In this document: in pieces, positions 18,514-25,695 of the stretch
Position numbering within the stretch: the first letter of the stretch is position 1
Layout: the number at the start of each line of letters is the position of its first letter
Assembly: GCF_017565705.1 (NCBI RefSeq)
Contig: NZ_JAGDYL010000025.1
Coordinates: 1 to 63,772, forward strand
Direction of reading: 5' to 3'
Length of the DNA: 63,772 bases
DNA from: Leucobacter ruminantium
GTDB lineage: Bacteria; Actinomycetota; Actinomycetes; Actinomycetales; Microbacteriaceae
The notes under the pieces: model-generated
What the model was told of the DNA's origin: nothing
Seen by the model: the letters and a program-made list of their open reading frames with translations, nothing else
The model's database searches: none
Position numbers and translations under genes: made by a program

Positions 18514-19110
18514 ATGAAGATCGGATACGCGCGGGTCAGCACCGCGAAGCAGGACCTCACGGCCCAGCTCGACGCGCTGCGCGCACTCGGGGTCGAAGAG
18601 AAGAACGTCCACGTCGACCACGGGCTCACCGGCACGAGTCGCGCGCGACCGGGGCTGGAGAAGGCCCTCGCCGCTGTGCGCGAGGGCGACGAGCTGGTGG
18701 TGACGAAGCTCGACCGGCTGGCCCGCTCCATCCGGGACGCTCGTGACATCGCAGACGAGCTGGCCGATCAGGGAGTGACGCTCCGGCTCGGGAACAGCGC
18801 CTACGACCCGACGGACCCGATGGGCAAGATGATGTTCAACATGCTCGCCACGTTCGCGGAGTTCGAGGCGGACCTCATTCGGGCTCGGACCAGAGAGGGC
18901 ATGGCCGTCGCCAAAGCGAAAGGAAAGCTCCGAGGCAAAAAGCCAAAGCTCTCTCCCACGCAAGAAAAGCACCTCGTGGAGCTGTGGCAGGCGGGCGAGC
19001 ACACCTCGGCAGAGCTGGCGCAGGAGTTCGGCGTGGCTCGGTCGACCGTGTACAGGGCCGTGGAGCGGGCAGGGGTGAGCCCGCGGGTCAAGGAAAGCGC
19101 GCCAGCGTGA
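18514..19110 (+). CDS. Small serine recombinase (resolvase/invertase)
   Basis: The 198-residue protein has the catalytic N-terminal domain with YARVSTAKQ (Ser10 nucleophile), the KLDRLARS arginine region near residue 70 and the FAEFEADLIRARTREG dimer helix near 115-130. A C-terminal Hin-type helix-turn-helix follows (HTSAELAQEFGVARSTVYRAVE). It is of resolvase/invertase size, not a large phage-type integrase, so it probably resolves dimers or inverts a segment and does not drive integration of the element. The stop overlaps the next start (GTGA). Confidence 0.92.
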   Translation: MKIGYARVSTAKQDLTAQLDALRALGVEEKNVHVDHGLTGTSRARPGLEKALAAVREGDELVVTKLDRLARSIRDARDIADELADQGVTLRLGNSAYDPTDPMGKMMFNMLATFAEFEADLIRARTREGMAVAKAKGKLRGKKPKLSPTQEKHLVELWQAGEHTSAELAQEFGVARSTVYRAVERAGVSPRVKESAPA

Positions 19111-19643
19111 TCGCGTATCCTTCCGGCCAGGAGCCGGACTTCTGGCAGCCGAACCCCGCCAGCGCCACGCATCGCTTCGCCCTGGGCAGGATCGACGAGT
19201 GCGCGCCGGAGTCGCCGCCGCTCGTCGTGATCGGCATGAACCCGTCCCATGCCCGCGAGACCGAGTCTGACAGAACTGTGAACCACGTCATCGACGTGTC
19301 GACTCGCGAGCACTCGGGATGGCTCATGCTAAATCTCTACCCGGAGCGGTCTCCCAAGCCGAAGGCGCTCAGGCCGTATGATGCGGGGCTCTCCGCTGCG
19401 AACTGCGACGCTATCCAGCACGTGCTCGACCTGGTGGGCGCGACCGAGGTGCTCGGAGCCTGGGGCAACATGGGCGGCTCCGCGACGCTGAGGCGAGCAC
19501 TGCCCGATGTGCAGGCCCTGCTCGACCGGATGAGCGTGAGAGCGTACACGCTCGACGCACTGCTGAAGACGGGGAACCCGGCTCACCCGCACCCGCCGGG
19601 CCGGCCGTTGCCGATGCTCGGGCCGAAGAGGTACCTCGCGTGA
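19107..19643 (+). CDS. DUF1643-family protein
   Basis: From the GTG at 19107 the product has 178 residues. It shows the DUF1643 pattern: an RFALGRI start, LVVIGMNPSHA followed by ETESDRTVNHV, WLMLNLYPERSP, and the final GRPLPMLGPKRYL. No biochemical role is established for this family. It is common in phages and accessory regions. The GTG overlaps the recombinase stop, and the next gene overlaps its own stop by 4 bp, making a three-gene coupled operon. Confidence 0.8.
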   Translation: MIAYPSGQEPDFWQPNPASATHRFALGRIDECAPESPPLVVIGMNPSHARETESDRTVNHVIDVSTREHSGWLMLNLYPERSPKPKALRPYDAGLSAANCDAIQHVLDLVGATEVLGAWGNMGGSATLRRALPDVQALLDRMSVRAYTLDALLKTGNPAHPHPPGRPLPMLGPKRYLA

Positions 19644-20383
19644 CGGAGGTGACAGGCGCCCAGATGGAAGCCTTGCAACGAATCAACACCGGCATCGAGC
19701 TGCTTGAGGCCGGCTACACCGTCGAGTGGACATCGTCGCGAGTGACGGAGTCCGGGGCGCGCACGATGTCCTATCCGAACTACGACAAGCGGCTCATGGA
19801 AGCGTTGTGGGGCGCTTCAGAGCTGGTTGGCACCGACTACGGTTACACAGAGCGCGTCGACGAGGTGCGAGAGCTGAGCGTCCCGGAGATGACCCAGTCG
19901 CAGCTGTCCACGTTCCTCACGTGGGTGCAGCGCGGCGAGAGGTTCTGCGACGGTTTCATCGACGGCTTCGTGAAGGACGGCAGGGTGCTGCAGGCGCTCC
20001 GCCGGGCTGCTGAGCTAGAGGGCTGCACGGAACAGGGCTTCGAGCGTGCACCGAGTCTTGGAGCGCGCCGAAGCGAGCCCGACGAACGAGGCGAGCCTGC
20101 AGGGAGCCGAGCAAAGCCGGTCTGGGGTCGCGCGGCGCTGCTCGTGTTCCTGGGCTCCCTGCTGCTCACCTATGTCGGCACGGCGTCAAACGTCCTCCCA
20201 GGAGCCGGGTGGGCGATCGGGCTGCTCGTCGCGATGGGCGGGGGCGTCGTGTTCTCGATCATCTCCCTCGTCAGGCGAGAGCGTAGGGGCGCCGCTATCG
20301 CCACGTTGGTGATGTCTCTGGGCCTGCCGCTCGCGGTATTCGTCGGGTTCGCGGTGTTCTTCACGTTCTTCTACGTCGCGTAA
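19640..20383 (+). CDS. DUF6508-like domain with C-terminal membrane segments
   Basis: The 247-residue product starts with a soluble domain (about 1-125) with EWTSSRVTESGARTMSYPNY, resembling DUF6508 proteins. A disordered linker follows (about 130-155), then three hydrophobic helices (about 158-178, 182-205 and 217-245). That arrangement suggests a membrane-anchored version of a normally cytosolic domain. Third gene of the recombinase operon (GTGA overlap). The family name is from memory of the motif; the function is unknown. Confidence 0.6.
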   Translation: MTEVTGAQMEALQRINTGIELLEAGYTVEWTSSRVTESGARTMSYPNYDKRLMEALWGASELVGTDYGYTERVDEVRELSVPEMTQSQLSTFLTWVQRGERFCDGFIDGFVKDGRVLQALRRAAELEGCTEQGFERAPSLGARRSEPDERGEPAGSRAKPVWGRAALLVFLGSLLLTYVGTASNVLPGAGWAIGLLVAMGGGVVFSIISLVRRERRGAAIATLVMSLGLPLAVFVGFAVFFTFFYVA

Positions 20384-20384
20384 A

Positions 20385-20420
20385 CCCCGTTCGCAGCGGG
20401 GCGAGGCACGCGACGCCTCG
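20385..20420. terminator. Two short hairpins between convergent genes
   Basis: CCCCG/CGGGG (20385-20401) and CGAGGC/GCCTCG (20402-20420) lie between the plus-strand operon and the convergent gene ending at 20452. T-runs are lacking. Confidence 0.45.
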
Positions 20421-20451
20421 GCTCCCCTGAGAGCAAGCGGACGCTCGCCCG

Positions 20452-21366
20452 CTAGACGGGTACGCCACGATTCGTGACCGGCAGCTGTTGCATGAGGCGG
20501 CCGTCCTGCTCGCGCCTGCGGCACTGTTCAACAAGCGGGAGAGCCAGCTCGGGGTCCTTGCGGAACTGCTCGAACTCGTCGCGGTTGAGGGCGTAGTACT
20601 CCTCGTAGTCGACGAGGCCCGTCGACACCGGAATCGACAGGTAGCCGATGCCGAAGATGAGCTCCGCGCCCAGCGAGAAGCGGTGCTCCTGCGAGACGTA
20701 GATGTCCTCGAACTTCGTCTCCGGCTCGTCGTCCTCGATCCTCGCCGAGTAGTCGGGGTCGAGGAAGTGGGCGAGCTGCTGTCGTTCCCTGTCGCCGAGC
20801 TCTTCGCTCACCCCGACCACTATGCGCGCCGCCCAAGCCGGCTCGTCGCGGTCGAACCTCGGCGCAGGAGCTACGTCGTCGTCGGGCTCGCCGCTCACCG
20901 CGACTGTTATAGGCTCCCGAGCTGCATCGTCGTCGTTGGGCTCGCCGCTCCAGAGGTTTCTTGTTGCGTTGGGCACACCCCAGGACCGCCACTCGAACCC
21001 GAGTCGCCTTGCGAATGGGTCCACTACTAGCGCCACTGTGTTGTCATCGAGCTGCGTGCGCGATGCGAGAGCGAACACTGCCAAACCCAGGAGCGAAGTG
21101 AAGCTCCCCATGGTCATTCGCTCGGCAGTCGTGGTGGACTGTGGCAGCTTCGCCCGAACATCCTTTTCGAGACCGCGAACTGCAGACTCTATGGCCGCGT
21201 AGTGCGATGCAGACCGAGGAACGTCCAAGATCCGAGACCCCGCATCGCGAACTTCCTGTCTGCGCGTCGCTGTGACGACCGGCTCGATGTCAGAGCTACT
21301 CAGACTCTGCGCCGCGTCGATGAAGCGGCGCACCTGTTCTTCATTGCCTCCGAGCTTGTTGGTCAT
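20452..21366 (-). CDS. Unknown 304-residue protein
   Basis: I do not recognise this protein. It has a helical N-terminal part, one moderately hydrophobic stretch near residues 88-103 (FTSLLGLAVFALASRT), a repeated acidic SGEPNDDDAA / SGEPDDDVAP pair, and a C-terminal region with many aromatic and acidic residues (DYEEYYALNRDEFEQF). TAGAAT at 21373-21378 followed by 6 nt and the ATG implies a leaderless transcript, divergent from the small gene at 21453. There are no catalytic motifs that I can name. Confidence 0.6.
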   Translation of the reverse strand: MTNKLGGNEEQVRRFIDAAQSLSSSDIEPVVTATRRQEVRDAGSRILDVPRSASHYAAIESAVRGLEKDVRAKLPQSTTTAERMTMGSFTSLLGLAVFALASRTQLDDNTVALVVDPFARRLGFEWRSWGVPNATRNLWSGEPNDDDAAREPITVAVSGEPDDDVAPAPRFDRDEPAWAARIVVGVSEELGDRERQQLAHFLDPDYSARIEDDEPETKFEDIYVSQEHRFSLGAELIFGIGYLSIPVSTGLVDYEEYYALNRDEFEQFRKDPELALPLVEQCRRREQDGRLMQQLPVTNRGVPV

Positions 21367-21452
21367 GGAACGATTCTATGTTCGTGAGGCGGGATCGCTC
21401 ACGACAACACCGAGTTCCGCGAGAAGGGTGGCGTCCCGCGTATCATCAACGC

Positions 21453-21632
21453 GTGCATATCAGGATCGGAGACGGCTCGGGCGACGAAGACTACCGAACC
21501 TGCTCCGAGTGCGGCTGCGACTGCGAGCCCGAGATATTCGACGGCGGCGAGGAAGCCGCGATCAGGGTAGCGTTCTCGTGCCCTGAGCATGGCCTGCACA
21601 GCGTCACGGACCCGTTCGAGGGGATGAGGTAG
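21453..21632 (+). CDS. Small CPEHG zinc-ribbon-like protein
   Basis: From the GTG at 21453 the product has 59 residues: VHIRIGDGSGDEDYRTCSEC, then CDCEP, IRVAFSCPEHG, and ending DPFEGMR. The cysteine/histidine pattern suggests a zinc ribbon. It is a clear paralogue of 25182-25394, sharing RTC.EC, RVAFSCPEHG and the DPFE end. The start is fixed by alignment to that paralogue and by TATCAT at 21441-21446 with exactly 6 nt before the GTG, a leaderless promoter. Role unknown. Confidence 0.75.
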   Translation: MHIRIGDGSGDEDYRTCSECGCDCEPEIFDGGEEAAIRVAFSCPEHGLHSVTDPFEGMR

Positions 21633-21704
21633 GGCCGTGCTCGCCGTAGAAGCCTGACCCGTAGGCTTGAGATCGCCGGAACAGGCGCTGAAAAGAGGAG
21701 AGAA

Positions 21705-22025
21705 ATGAGCGAGCAGAACACCGACGACGATCTGAGAGTGAAGCTCGTCGAGGTTGGTGAGTTGTCCAAGCAGGGGAATGAGCGACTGCGGAGCTTCTTC
21801 GACTTCATCAAGAAGAGCCTCGATCAGTATGAGAGCACTGACACCGCGAAGGAGATCCGCAGTACTGGCAAACTCGCCCCTGATTTTGCGAGTCTCTGGG
21901 TTCAGGAGGAGATCCAGAAGTGGGGCGGGAAGCTCACCGATGATGTGGCAAAGGGGACTGATCTGAAGAAGCTGCTCATCATTCAGGGTACTCGACAGAT
22001 GAACGCGCACTACGGTGTCGAATGA
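21705..22025 (+). CDS. Unknown 106-residue protein
   Basis: I do not recognise this family. The protein is helical and charged, starts MSEQNTDDDLRVKLVEVGEL and ends QGTRQMNAHYGVE. A purine-rich AGGAGAGAA ribosome site lies just before the ATG, so this one is not leaderless. It is followed by a strong bidirectional terminator. Its base composition is less GC-biased than its neighbours. Confidence 0.65.
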   Translation: MSEQNTDDDLRVKLVEVGELSKQGNERLRSFFDFIKKSLDQYESTDTAKEIRSTGKLAPDFASLWVQEEIQKWGGKLTDDVAKGTDLKKLLIIQGTRQMNAHYGVE

Positions 22026-22053
22026 TCTTCTAATAGATCACTCTGAACTACAC

Positions 22054-22088
22054 AGAGACCCCGAGGCCGTCGGGCCCCGGGGTCTCTT
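22054..22088. terminator. Bidirectional terminator
   Basis: AGAGACCCCG and CGGGGTCTCT, extended inward by GGCC/GGCC with one mismatch, form a long stem ending in TT. It separates convergent genes ending at 22025 and 22095. The CCCCGAGG core resembles the terminators at 3485 and 25088. Confidence 0.85.
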
Positions 22089-22094
22089 CGCGTC

Positions 22095-22412
22095 TCAACC
22101 AGCAGCGATCACACGCATCCGGCTCACGCTGGAGCTGAAGGGACCGACGCTGAGCTTTTCCACCTCCCCGCAGACACCTGCTGCGACAAGGGCCGCCGGC
22201 AGGCCGCTGTGCTCGCTGTAGTCGCGGACGAACACCTCGCCCGGGTACGCGACGTAGCCGGACGCGAGCAGATCTACCGTGAGCATCTCGCTGTCGCTGT
22301 CGGGGAACAGCATCTCCAGTGCGTGCTGGGCTGGGTCGTAATGAAGCGAGCCTTGCAGCTCGGTCTCGCCGAATCGCAGCCTCAGAGCCTCGCGCATGAG
22401 CTTCCATGTCAT
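22095..22412 (-). CDS. Unknown 105-residue protein
   Basis: This is the last gene of the ssb-dprA operon, overlapping its predecessor by ATGA. The sequence MTWKLMREALRLRFGETELQ with later SLHYDPAQHALEMLFP and YPGEVFVRDYSEHSGL suggests a small mixed alpha/beta protein. I do not recognise it. It ends just before the bidirectional terminator. Confidence 0.65.
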   Translation of the reverse strand: MTWKLMREALRLRFGETELQGSLHYDPAQHALEMLFPDSDSEMLTVDLLASGYVAYPGEVFVRDYSEHSGLPAALVAAGVCGEVEKLSVGPFSSSVSRMRVIAAG

Positions 22413-22654
22413 CGCGCTGTCTCCTCGCGTCGGTAGACAGGCTGGCCGAACTGGTTGAACCCGCTGAATACCACTGCTCCGCCGAGCGCAAGCCTCGCCG
22501 CGGCCCCGGTCAGTGCCGGAGCAAGGTCGGCGGGCAGCACCACGGCAGCACCGCCGTCGATGACGAGCGCCCTCGCGCGCAGGGCATGGACGTCTTCCAG
22601 GTCGACGCCGCAGGCTGCCTCTCCTTGAGTGAGCTCGAACGTGGTGGTGCTCAT
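22409..22654 (-). CDS. Unknown 81-residue protein
   Basis: The product starts MSTTTFELTQGEAACGVDLE and contains an alanine-rich, beta-prone middle (LVIDGGAAVVLPADLAPALT). The ATG overlaps the dprA stop (ATGA) and its own stop overlaps the next start, so translation is coupled through the operon. No family recognised. Confidence 0.65.
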   Translation of the reverse strand: MSTTTFELTQGEAACGVDLEDVHALRARALVIDGGAAVVLPADLAPALTGAAARLALGGAVVFSGFNQFGQPVYRREETAR

Positions 22655-23601
22655 GCTGGTACTCCTTCTTCGTTGCAACCGTTGCTCCGCATGATGAAGG
22701 CGAGCGCTTCCTCGCCGTCTGCAACCAGCTGCGCTGTGCCCTGCTGCAGGAGCATGTGGCAGCCCGCACTCGCTGCGCTGGTGACGGGACCCGGCACAGC
22801 GCCGACGGGCCTGCCGATGCCATGCGCCTGCTGTGCCACCCGCAGCGCGCCAGAGCGCAGGCCCGCCTCGGGAATGACCACTGCGCCCGCCAGCTCTGCG
22901 ATGATCCGACCGCGCATCTGGAACCTGTGCCGCGTTGGCGCGGTGCCAGGAGGTATCTCGCTGACGACCAAGCCCTGCTCAGCGATGCGGTCGATCAGAT
23001 CCCGGTGGCCTGCGGGATAGGCTCTGTCCACTCCGCTCGCGAGCACCGCGACGGTCTTGCCGGCGGCCGCCAGTGCCGCACGGTGAGCCGCGCCGTCGAC
23101 GCCGTAGGAGGCGCCAGCCAGCACGGTGACGCTGCGCTGCGCTGCGTGATCTGCGATCTCGCGGGTCACGTGCTCGCCGTAGCCGGTGCAGGCGCGGGCG
23201 CCGGTGATCGCAAGGCTCGGCTTCTGGAGCAACGCAACGTCGCCGCGAGCCCAGAGCATGAGGGGCTGAGCCGGTGCGAGCGGGTCTGCGCTTTCTTGGT
23301 CGCTGAGGCGCGCAGGCCAGAGCTCGTCGCCGGGCAGCAGAGCCGTGAGACCTGCGGCCAGTGCCTGCTCCAGCTCGCGCTGGGCCTGCGACATGTCGTG
23401 GCGGGCGAGCCACTTCTCAGCGAGCGGCGCGTAGGACGCGTTCACGACGCGGTTCCTGATCTGCTCGTCGATCGCGGCGAGTCGCTGCAGTGCCTCTGCC
23501 GCGCCGAAGGCGTTGATCAGCGCAGCGGCTGCGCGGTCGCCGGGCTCGATCATCCGGGACCACGCGACACGGGCCAGCAGGTCTTCGTCTCTGGTGCTCA
23601 T
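22651..23601 (-). CDS. DprA-like DNA-processing protein
   Basis: The 316-residue product has a helical N-terminal part and a Rossmann-like DprA core. Visible motifs are LAITGARACTGYGEH, TVLAGASYGVDGAAHRAAL (matching the S/A-G-x-A-x-G-I/V-D-x-x-A-H motif), GKTVAVLASGVDRAYPAGH and a FQMRGRIIAELAGAVVIPEA end motif. DprA loads RecA onto incoming single-stranded DNA. Copies on mobile elements, as here, may act during conjugative entry or as plasmid-borne variants. No clear C-terminal winged helix is seen. It is cotranscribed with an SSB. The start at 23601 is set by the ATGA overlap. Confidence 0.88.
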   Translation of the reverse strand: MSTRDEDLLARVAWSRMIEPGDRAAAALINAFGAAEALQRLAAIDEQIRNRVVNASYAPLAEKWLARHDMSQAQRELEQALAAGLTALLPGDELWPARLSDQESADPLAPAQPLMLWARGDVALLQKPSLAITGARACTGYGEHVTREIADHAAQRSVTVLAGASYGVDGAAHRAALAAAGKTVAVLASGVDRAYPAGHRDLIDRIAEQGLVVSEIPPGTAPTRHRFQMRGRIIAELAGAVVIPEAGLRSGALRVAQQAHGIGRPVGAVPGPVTSAASAGCHMLLQQGTAQLVADGEEALAFIMRSNGCNEEGVPA

Positions 23602-24185
23602 GATCTGTTCTCCTGACTGCCGGAGGCGCACATCTGTGCCGCCATATTTGTGATCTCGTTGGGGTCCTCGGCCGTCCGGCCGGGGTGCTGGGCGCGCCAC
23701 TCGTCGACACCGAGCAGCACGTGGTCAGGGTCGTAGAGCGGGCTCTGCTGGATCTCGTCGAGGCTATGTAGCTCTGGGAAGTTCGTGCCGACGAAGCTCG
23801 CCCAGCCGTCCGAGGCGACGACGAGGGCGTCGTGCACTGAGGCGCCAGCCGCATGCAGCACGTCAGCCAGCACGCCTGTGAGCGTGCCGTGAGGGCTCGA
23901 CACGGGCTGCTTGGAGAGCAGATGGTCTGTCTGCACCACGACGGCCACCGCGTCACCCTTGAGGGCGATCTGGGTGATCTGCAGGAGCCAGTGCTCGATC
24001 TCGTCACCGGGGCGCTCTAGCTGTTCCAGCGGCGGCAGGTCGATGCGGGCTGCGCCGAGCGTGCGCGAGCCCTCGAACAGCACGAGGAACAGGCTCTCAG
24101 GGGCACGCATGCCAGTGAGTCGCGGCAGGGCCGCCAGGAAGTCGGCGCTGCTCGTGGCTTTGAGGACGGTGGGCTGTGCGTTCAT
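23598..24185 (-). CDS. DUF4192-family protein
   Basis: The 195-residue product begins with the DUF4192 signature region: ADFLAALPRLTGMRAPESLF, then LVLFEGSRTLGAARIDLP. Later come VAVVVQTDHLL and HDALVVASDGWAS. DUF4192 proteins are typical of actinobacteria and their mobile elements, and no function is established. It overlaps both neighbours by 4 bp in the ssb-dprA operon. Confidence 0.8.
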   Translation of the reverse strand: MNAQPTVLKATSSADFLAALPRLTGMRAPESLFLVLFEGSRTLGAARIDLPPLEQLERPGDEIEHWLLQITQIALKGDAVAVVVQTDHLLSKQPVSSPHGTLTGVLADVLHAAGASVHDALVVASDGWASFVGTNFPELHSLDEIQQSPLYDPDHVLLGVDEWRAQHPGRTAEDPNEITNMAAQMCASGSQENRS

Positions 24186-24553
24186 GGTCGTGCTCCTTGA
24201 ATCTTCTTGATGGTTCCTTGAACGAGGTACCAGGCGTCGGCGTCGACGGCAGTACCCTGCTCGGCGAGCTCGACGAGAGTGTTGAGGCCCGCAAGGGTGT
24301 CCTCGTCGAGAACGAGGACTCTGTCTCCGTCGATCTCGACGGCTGAATCGTCGCCGTAGGTGCTGACGCTCAGCAGGTATCCCGGCGAGCCGTCGGCTGT
24401 GTTGTGGTCAGGGCGCTTGCCGACGATCGTGAACACAGTGGCGCTCTCGTCGTCGTCGAAGTCGACATAGCCGTAGTGGTCGTTGTCCGTGAGGCGCCAA
24501 GGCTGGGGTTCCAGGCGGTCGCCGGTGTCGTACGGAGTGAGTGACGAGGTCAT
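24182..24553 (-). CDS. Unknown acidic 123-residue protein
   Basis: The product starts MTSSLTPYDTGDRLEPQPWR and is rich in Asp and Glu, with short strands such as YVDFDDDESATVFTIVGKRP and ending VQGTIKKIQGARP. It is probably a small beta protein. It sits between ssb and DUF4192 and overlaps both by 4 bp. The acidity could indicate a DNA mimic or a partner of SSB, but this is speculation. Confidence 0.65.
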   Translation of the reverse strand: MTSSLTPYDTGDRLEPQPWRLTDNDHYGYVDFDDDESATVFTIVGKRPDHNTADGSPGYLLSVSTYGDDSAVEIDGDRVLVLDEDTLAGLNTLVELAEQGTAVDADAWYLVQGTIKKIQGARP

Positions 24554-24960
24554 GATTGAGCTCCTGAAGTCTGGTCTGCTGCACTTGCTGCAGTCTCTGT
24601 GCGCGTGAACTCGCTGGTGCCCCAGAACAGGTCGTGGCCCATGTGCCCGGCGGTGATGGCGTGCTTGGTGACGAGGTGGTCCGGCCGTTTGAGGAGCACC
24701 TCCTTGATCGTGCCGGTCACGAGCAGCCGGTCGCCCGGCTTGATGCTCTGCGATGCGTTCACGGCGAGCTGCCGGAACGCGTTCACTGTGTAGTACACGG
24801 TGCGCTTCGCGCCGCGACGTGGCCCCTCCTGGACCGCCATCTCGAATGAGACGTAGGGCTGGCCCAGCTTCGTGGTGCTGTACTTGACCGTGTCCCCGAC
24901 GACGCCGGACACGGTGATCCGCTGCTGCGCTTGCTTCTGCTCAGACATGGCTGTGCTCAT
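24550..24960 (-). CDS. ssb: Single-stranded DNA-binding protein (element copy)
   Basis: From the ATG at 24960 the product has 136 residues, with one OB fold: ITVSGVVGDTVKYSTTKLGQ, YVSFEMAVQEGP, VYYTVNAFRQLAVNASQSIK and GDRLLVTGTIKEV. SSB-type proteins coat and protect single-stranded DNA. Plasmid-borne SSBs are typical leading-region genes. The tail lacks the acidic DDDIPF-like tip of chromosomal SSB, so it may not recruit the usual partners. It heads a six-gene operon in which every junction is a 4-bp overlap. A hairpin cluster lies directly upstream. Confidence 0.82.
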   Translation of the reverse strand: MSTAMSEQKQAQQRITVSGVVGDTVKYSTTKLGQPYVSFEMAVQEGPRRGAKRTVYYTVNAFRQLAVNASQSIKPGDRLLVTGTIKEVLLKRPDHLVTKHAITAGHMGHDLFWGTSEFTRTETAASAADQTSGAQS

Positions 24961-24961
24961 T

Positions 24962-25078
24962 TCTGTTGTTCCGTGATGCCAACAGAGCCACAGCCCGCAG
25001 GGCTGCACCTCTCAAAGTTCTTCCCGGGACGGGCTATGCCCGGCCCCAACATTCACTTCCTTGCTCGCCCAGGCGAGC
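24962..25078. other. Hairpin cluster upstream of ssb
   Basis: Inverted repeats with unrelated stems: TCTGTTG/CAACAGA (24962-24986), CAGCCC/GGGCTG (24991-25005), CCGGG/CCCGG enclosing GGGC/GCCC (25024-25043), and GCTCGCC/GGCGAGC (25063-25078). They fill the non-coding gap before ssb, as the larger array does beside ardA. Confidence 0.75.
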
Positions 25079-25087
25079 GGAATAGAC

Positions 25088-25128
25088 GCAAGAACCCCGA
25101 GGCATCACGCCTCGGGGTTCTTGCTTTT
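25088..25128 (+). terminator. Strong terminator with no obvious gene upstream
   Basis: GCAAGAACCCCGAGGC (25088-25103) and GCCTCGGGGTTCTTGC (25109-25124) form a perfect 16-bp stem followed by TTTT on the plus strand. No plus-strand gene ends before it: ssb reads away. It could end a small RNA transcribed across the hairpin cluster at 24962-25078, or insulate the next promoter. Confidence 0.85.
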
Positions 25129-25144
25129 CACGCAGTGTCCGCCA

Positions 25145-25175
25145 TTGACAGCAGATAGCTCAGTGCGCGTAGAGT
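25145..25175 (+). promoter_or_regulatory. Leaderless promoter of the 25182 gene
   Basis: TTGACA (25145-25150) and TAGAGT (25170-25175) are 19 bp apart. Exactly 6 nt separate the -10 box from the ATG at 25182, so transcription probably begins at the start codon. Confidence 0.65.
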
Positions 25176-25181
25176 CGCAGG

Positions 25182-25394
25182 ATGAGCGACGACGGTGTTG
25201 AAGTCCCCGACGACCTGGAGATCCGTGTCGGTGACGGCACGGGTAACGAGCAGTACCGCACGTGCCAGGAGTGCGGCCGCGACTGCGTGCCGGAGCCCTT
25301 CGACGCCGGCACGGGCGACGGCATTAGGGTGGCGTTCTCGTGCCCTGAGCACGGCGTGCACGCTGTGGTTGACCCGTTCGAGCACTTGCGTTAA
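25182..25394 (+). CDS. Small CPEHG zinc-ribbon-like protein (paralogue)
   Basis: The 70-residue product contains LEIRVGDGTGNEQYRTCQEC, then RDCVPEPF, GIRVAFSCPEHG and a DPFEHLR end. It is paralogous to the gene at 21453, and the CPEHG motif is shared with the small ardA-linked protein at 3801. The Cys/His spacing suggests one zinc site. It has its own TTGACA promoter and no Shine-Dalgarno sequence. Unknown role; three such proteins on one element suggest a DNA-binding or adaptor family. Confidence 0.75.
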   Translation: MSDDGVEVPDDLEIRVGDGTGNEQYRTCQECGRDCVPEPFDAGTGDGIRVAFSCPEHGVHAVVDPFEHLR

Positions 25395-25412
25395 CGGGGA
25401 CATGAAAAGCAA

Positions 25413-25440
25413 GAGCCGCCACGGTCGCCCGTGACGGCTC
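25413..25440 (-). terminator. Minus-strand terminator
   Basis: GAGCCGTCACGG and CCGTGGCGGCTC, read on the minus strand, form a 12-bp stem with one G-T pair and a GCGA loop, followed by TTGCTTTTC. It ends transcripts coming from the Abi gene or from the hairpin-rich region in between. Confidence 0.8.
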
Positions 25441-25690
25441 CAGATGCGGTCTCTGCTCGTGGCAGAGCCGCTATTGTCGTGCCTCAGCCGGAATCCAACC
25501 GGCCTCGCCTGCAGACTGTCCACTCGTCCTCGTGGGCGCACGCGCTCACGGCGAGGAATCGAACCTCGCGTCCCTTAGGGCGACTCAGAGCACCGAGTCA
25601 CGACTTTGCAGGAGGGAACTCCTGTCACATCACCACCCGGGCGCGGCTGTGCCGCGCCCCAGCGCCTGACGGAGGTCAGGCGCATCATGA
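25413..25690 (-). ncRNA. Possible structured RNA or hairpin array downstream of the Abi gene
   Basis: These 280 bp hold no gene but about ten inverted repeats. On the minus strand, in order: GCGCCTGAC/GTCAGGCGC, GGGCGCGGC/GCCGCGCCC, CAGGAG/CTCCTG, GACTC/GAGTC, GCGAGG with TTCGATT loop and CCTCGC, CCAC/GTGG, GCCGG with TTGGATT loop and CCGGC, CTCTGC/GCAGAG, then the terminator. Two hairpins have 7-nt loops exactly like tRNA T-loops, yet no acceptor stem exists. With a terminator at its end it could be a transcribed RNA or a long 3' region of the Abi mRNA. Low certainty on RNA identity; the hairpins themselves are clear. Confidence 0.45.
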
Positions 25691-25695
25691 CTTGT

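Noticed and set aside
18514..19110. The small serine recombinase as the integrase of the element
   Set aside because: It has resolvase/invertase size and HTH, lies 10 kb from the junction, and large serine integrases are more than twice as long.
25430..25680. A tRNA gene on the minus strand, suggested by canonical T-loop hairpins
   Set aside because: No 7-bp acceptor stem or proper anticodon arm can be formed around either T-loop; treated as part of a hairpin array instead.
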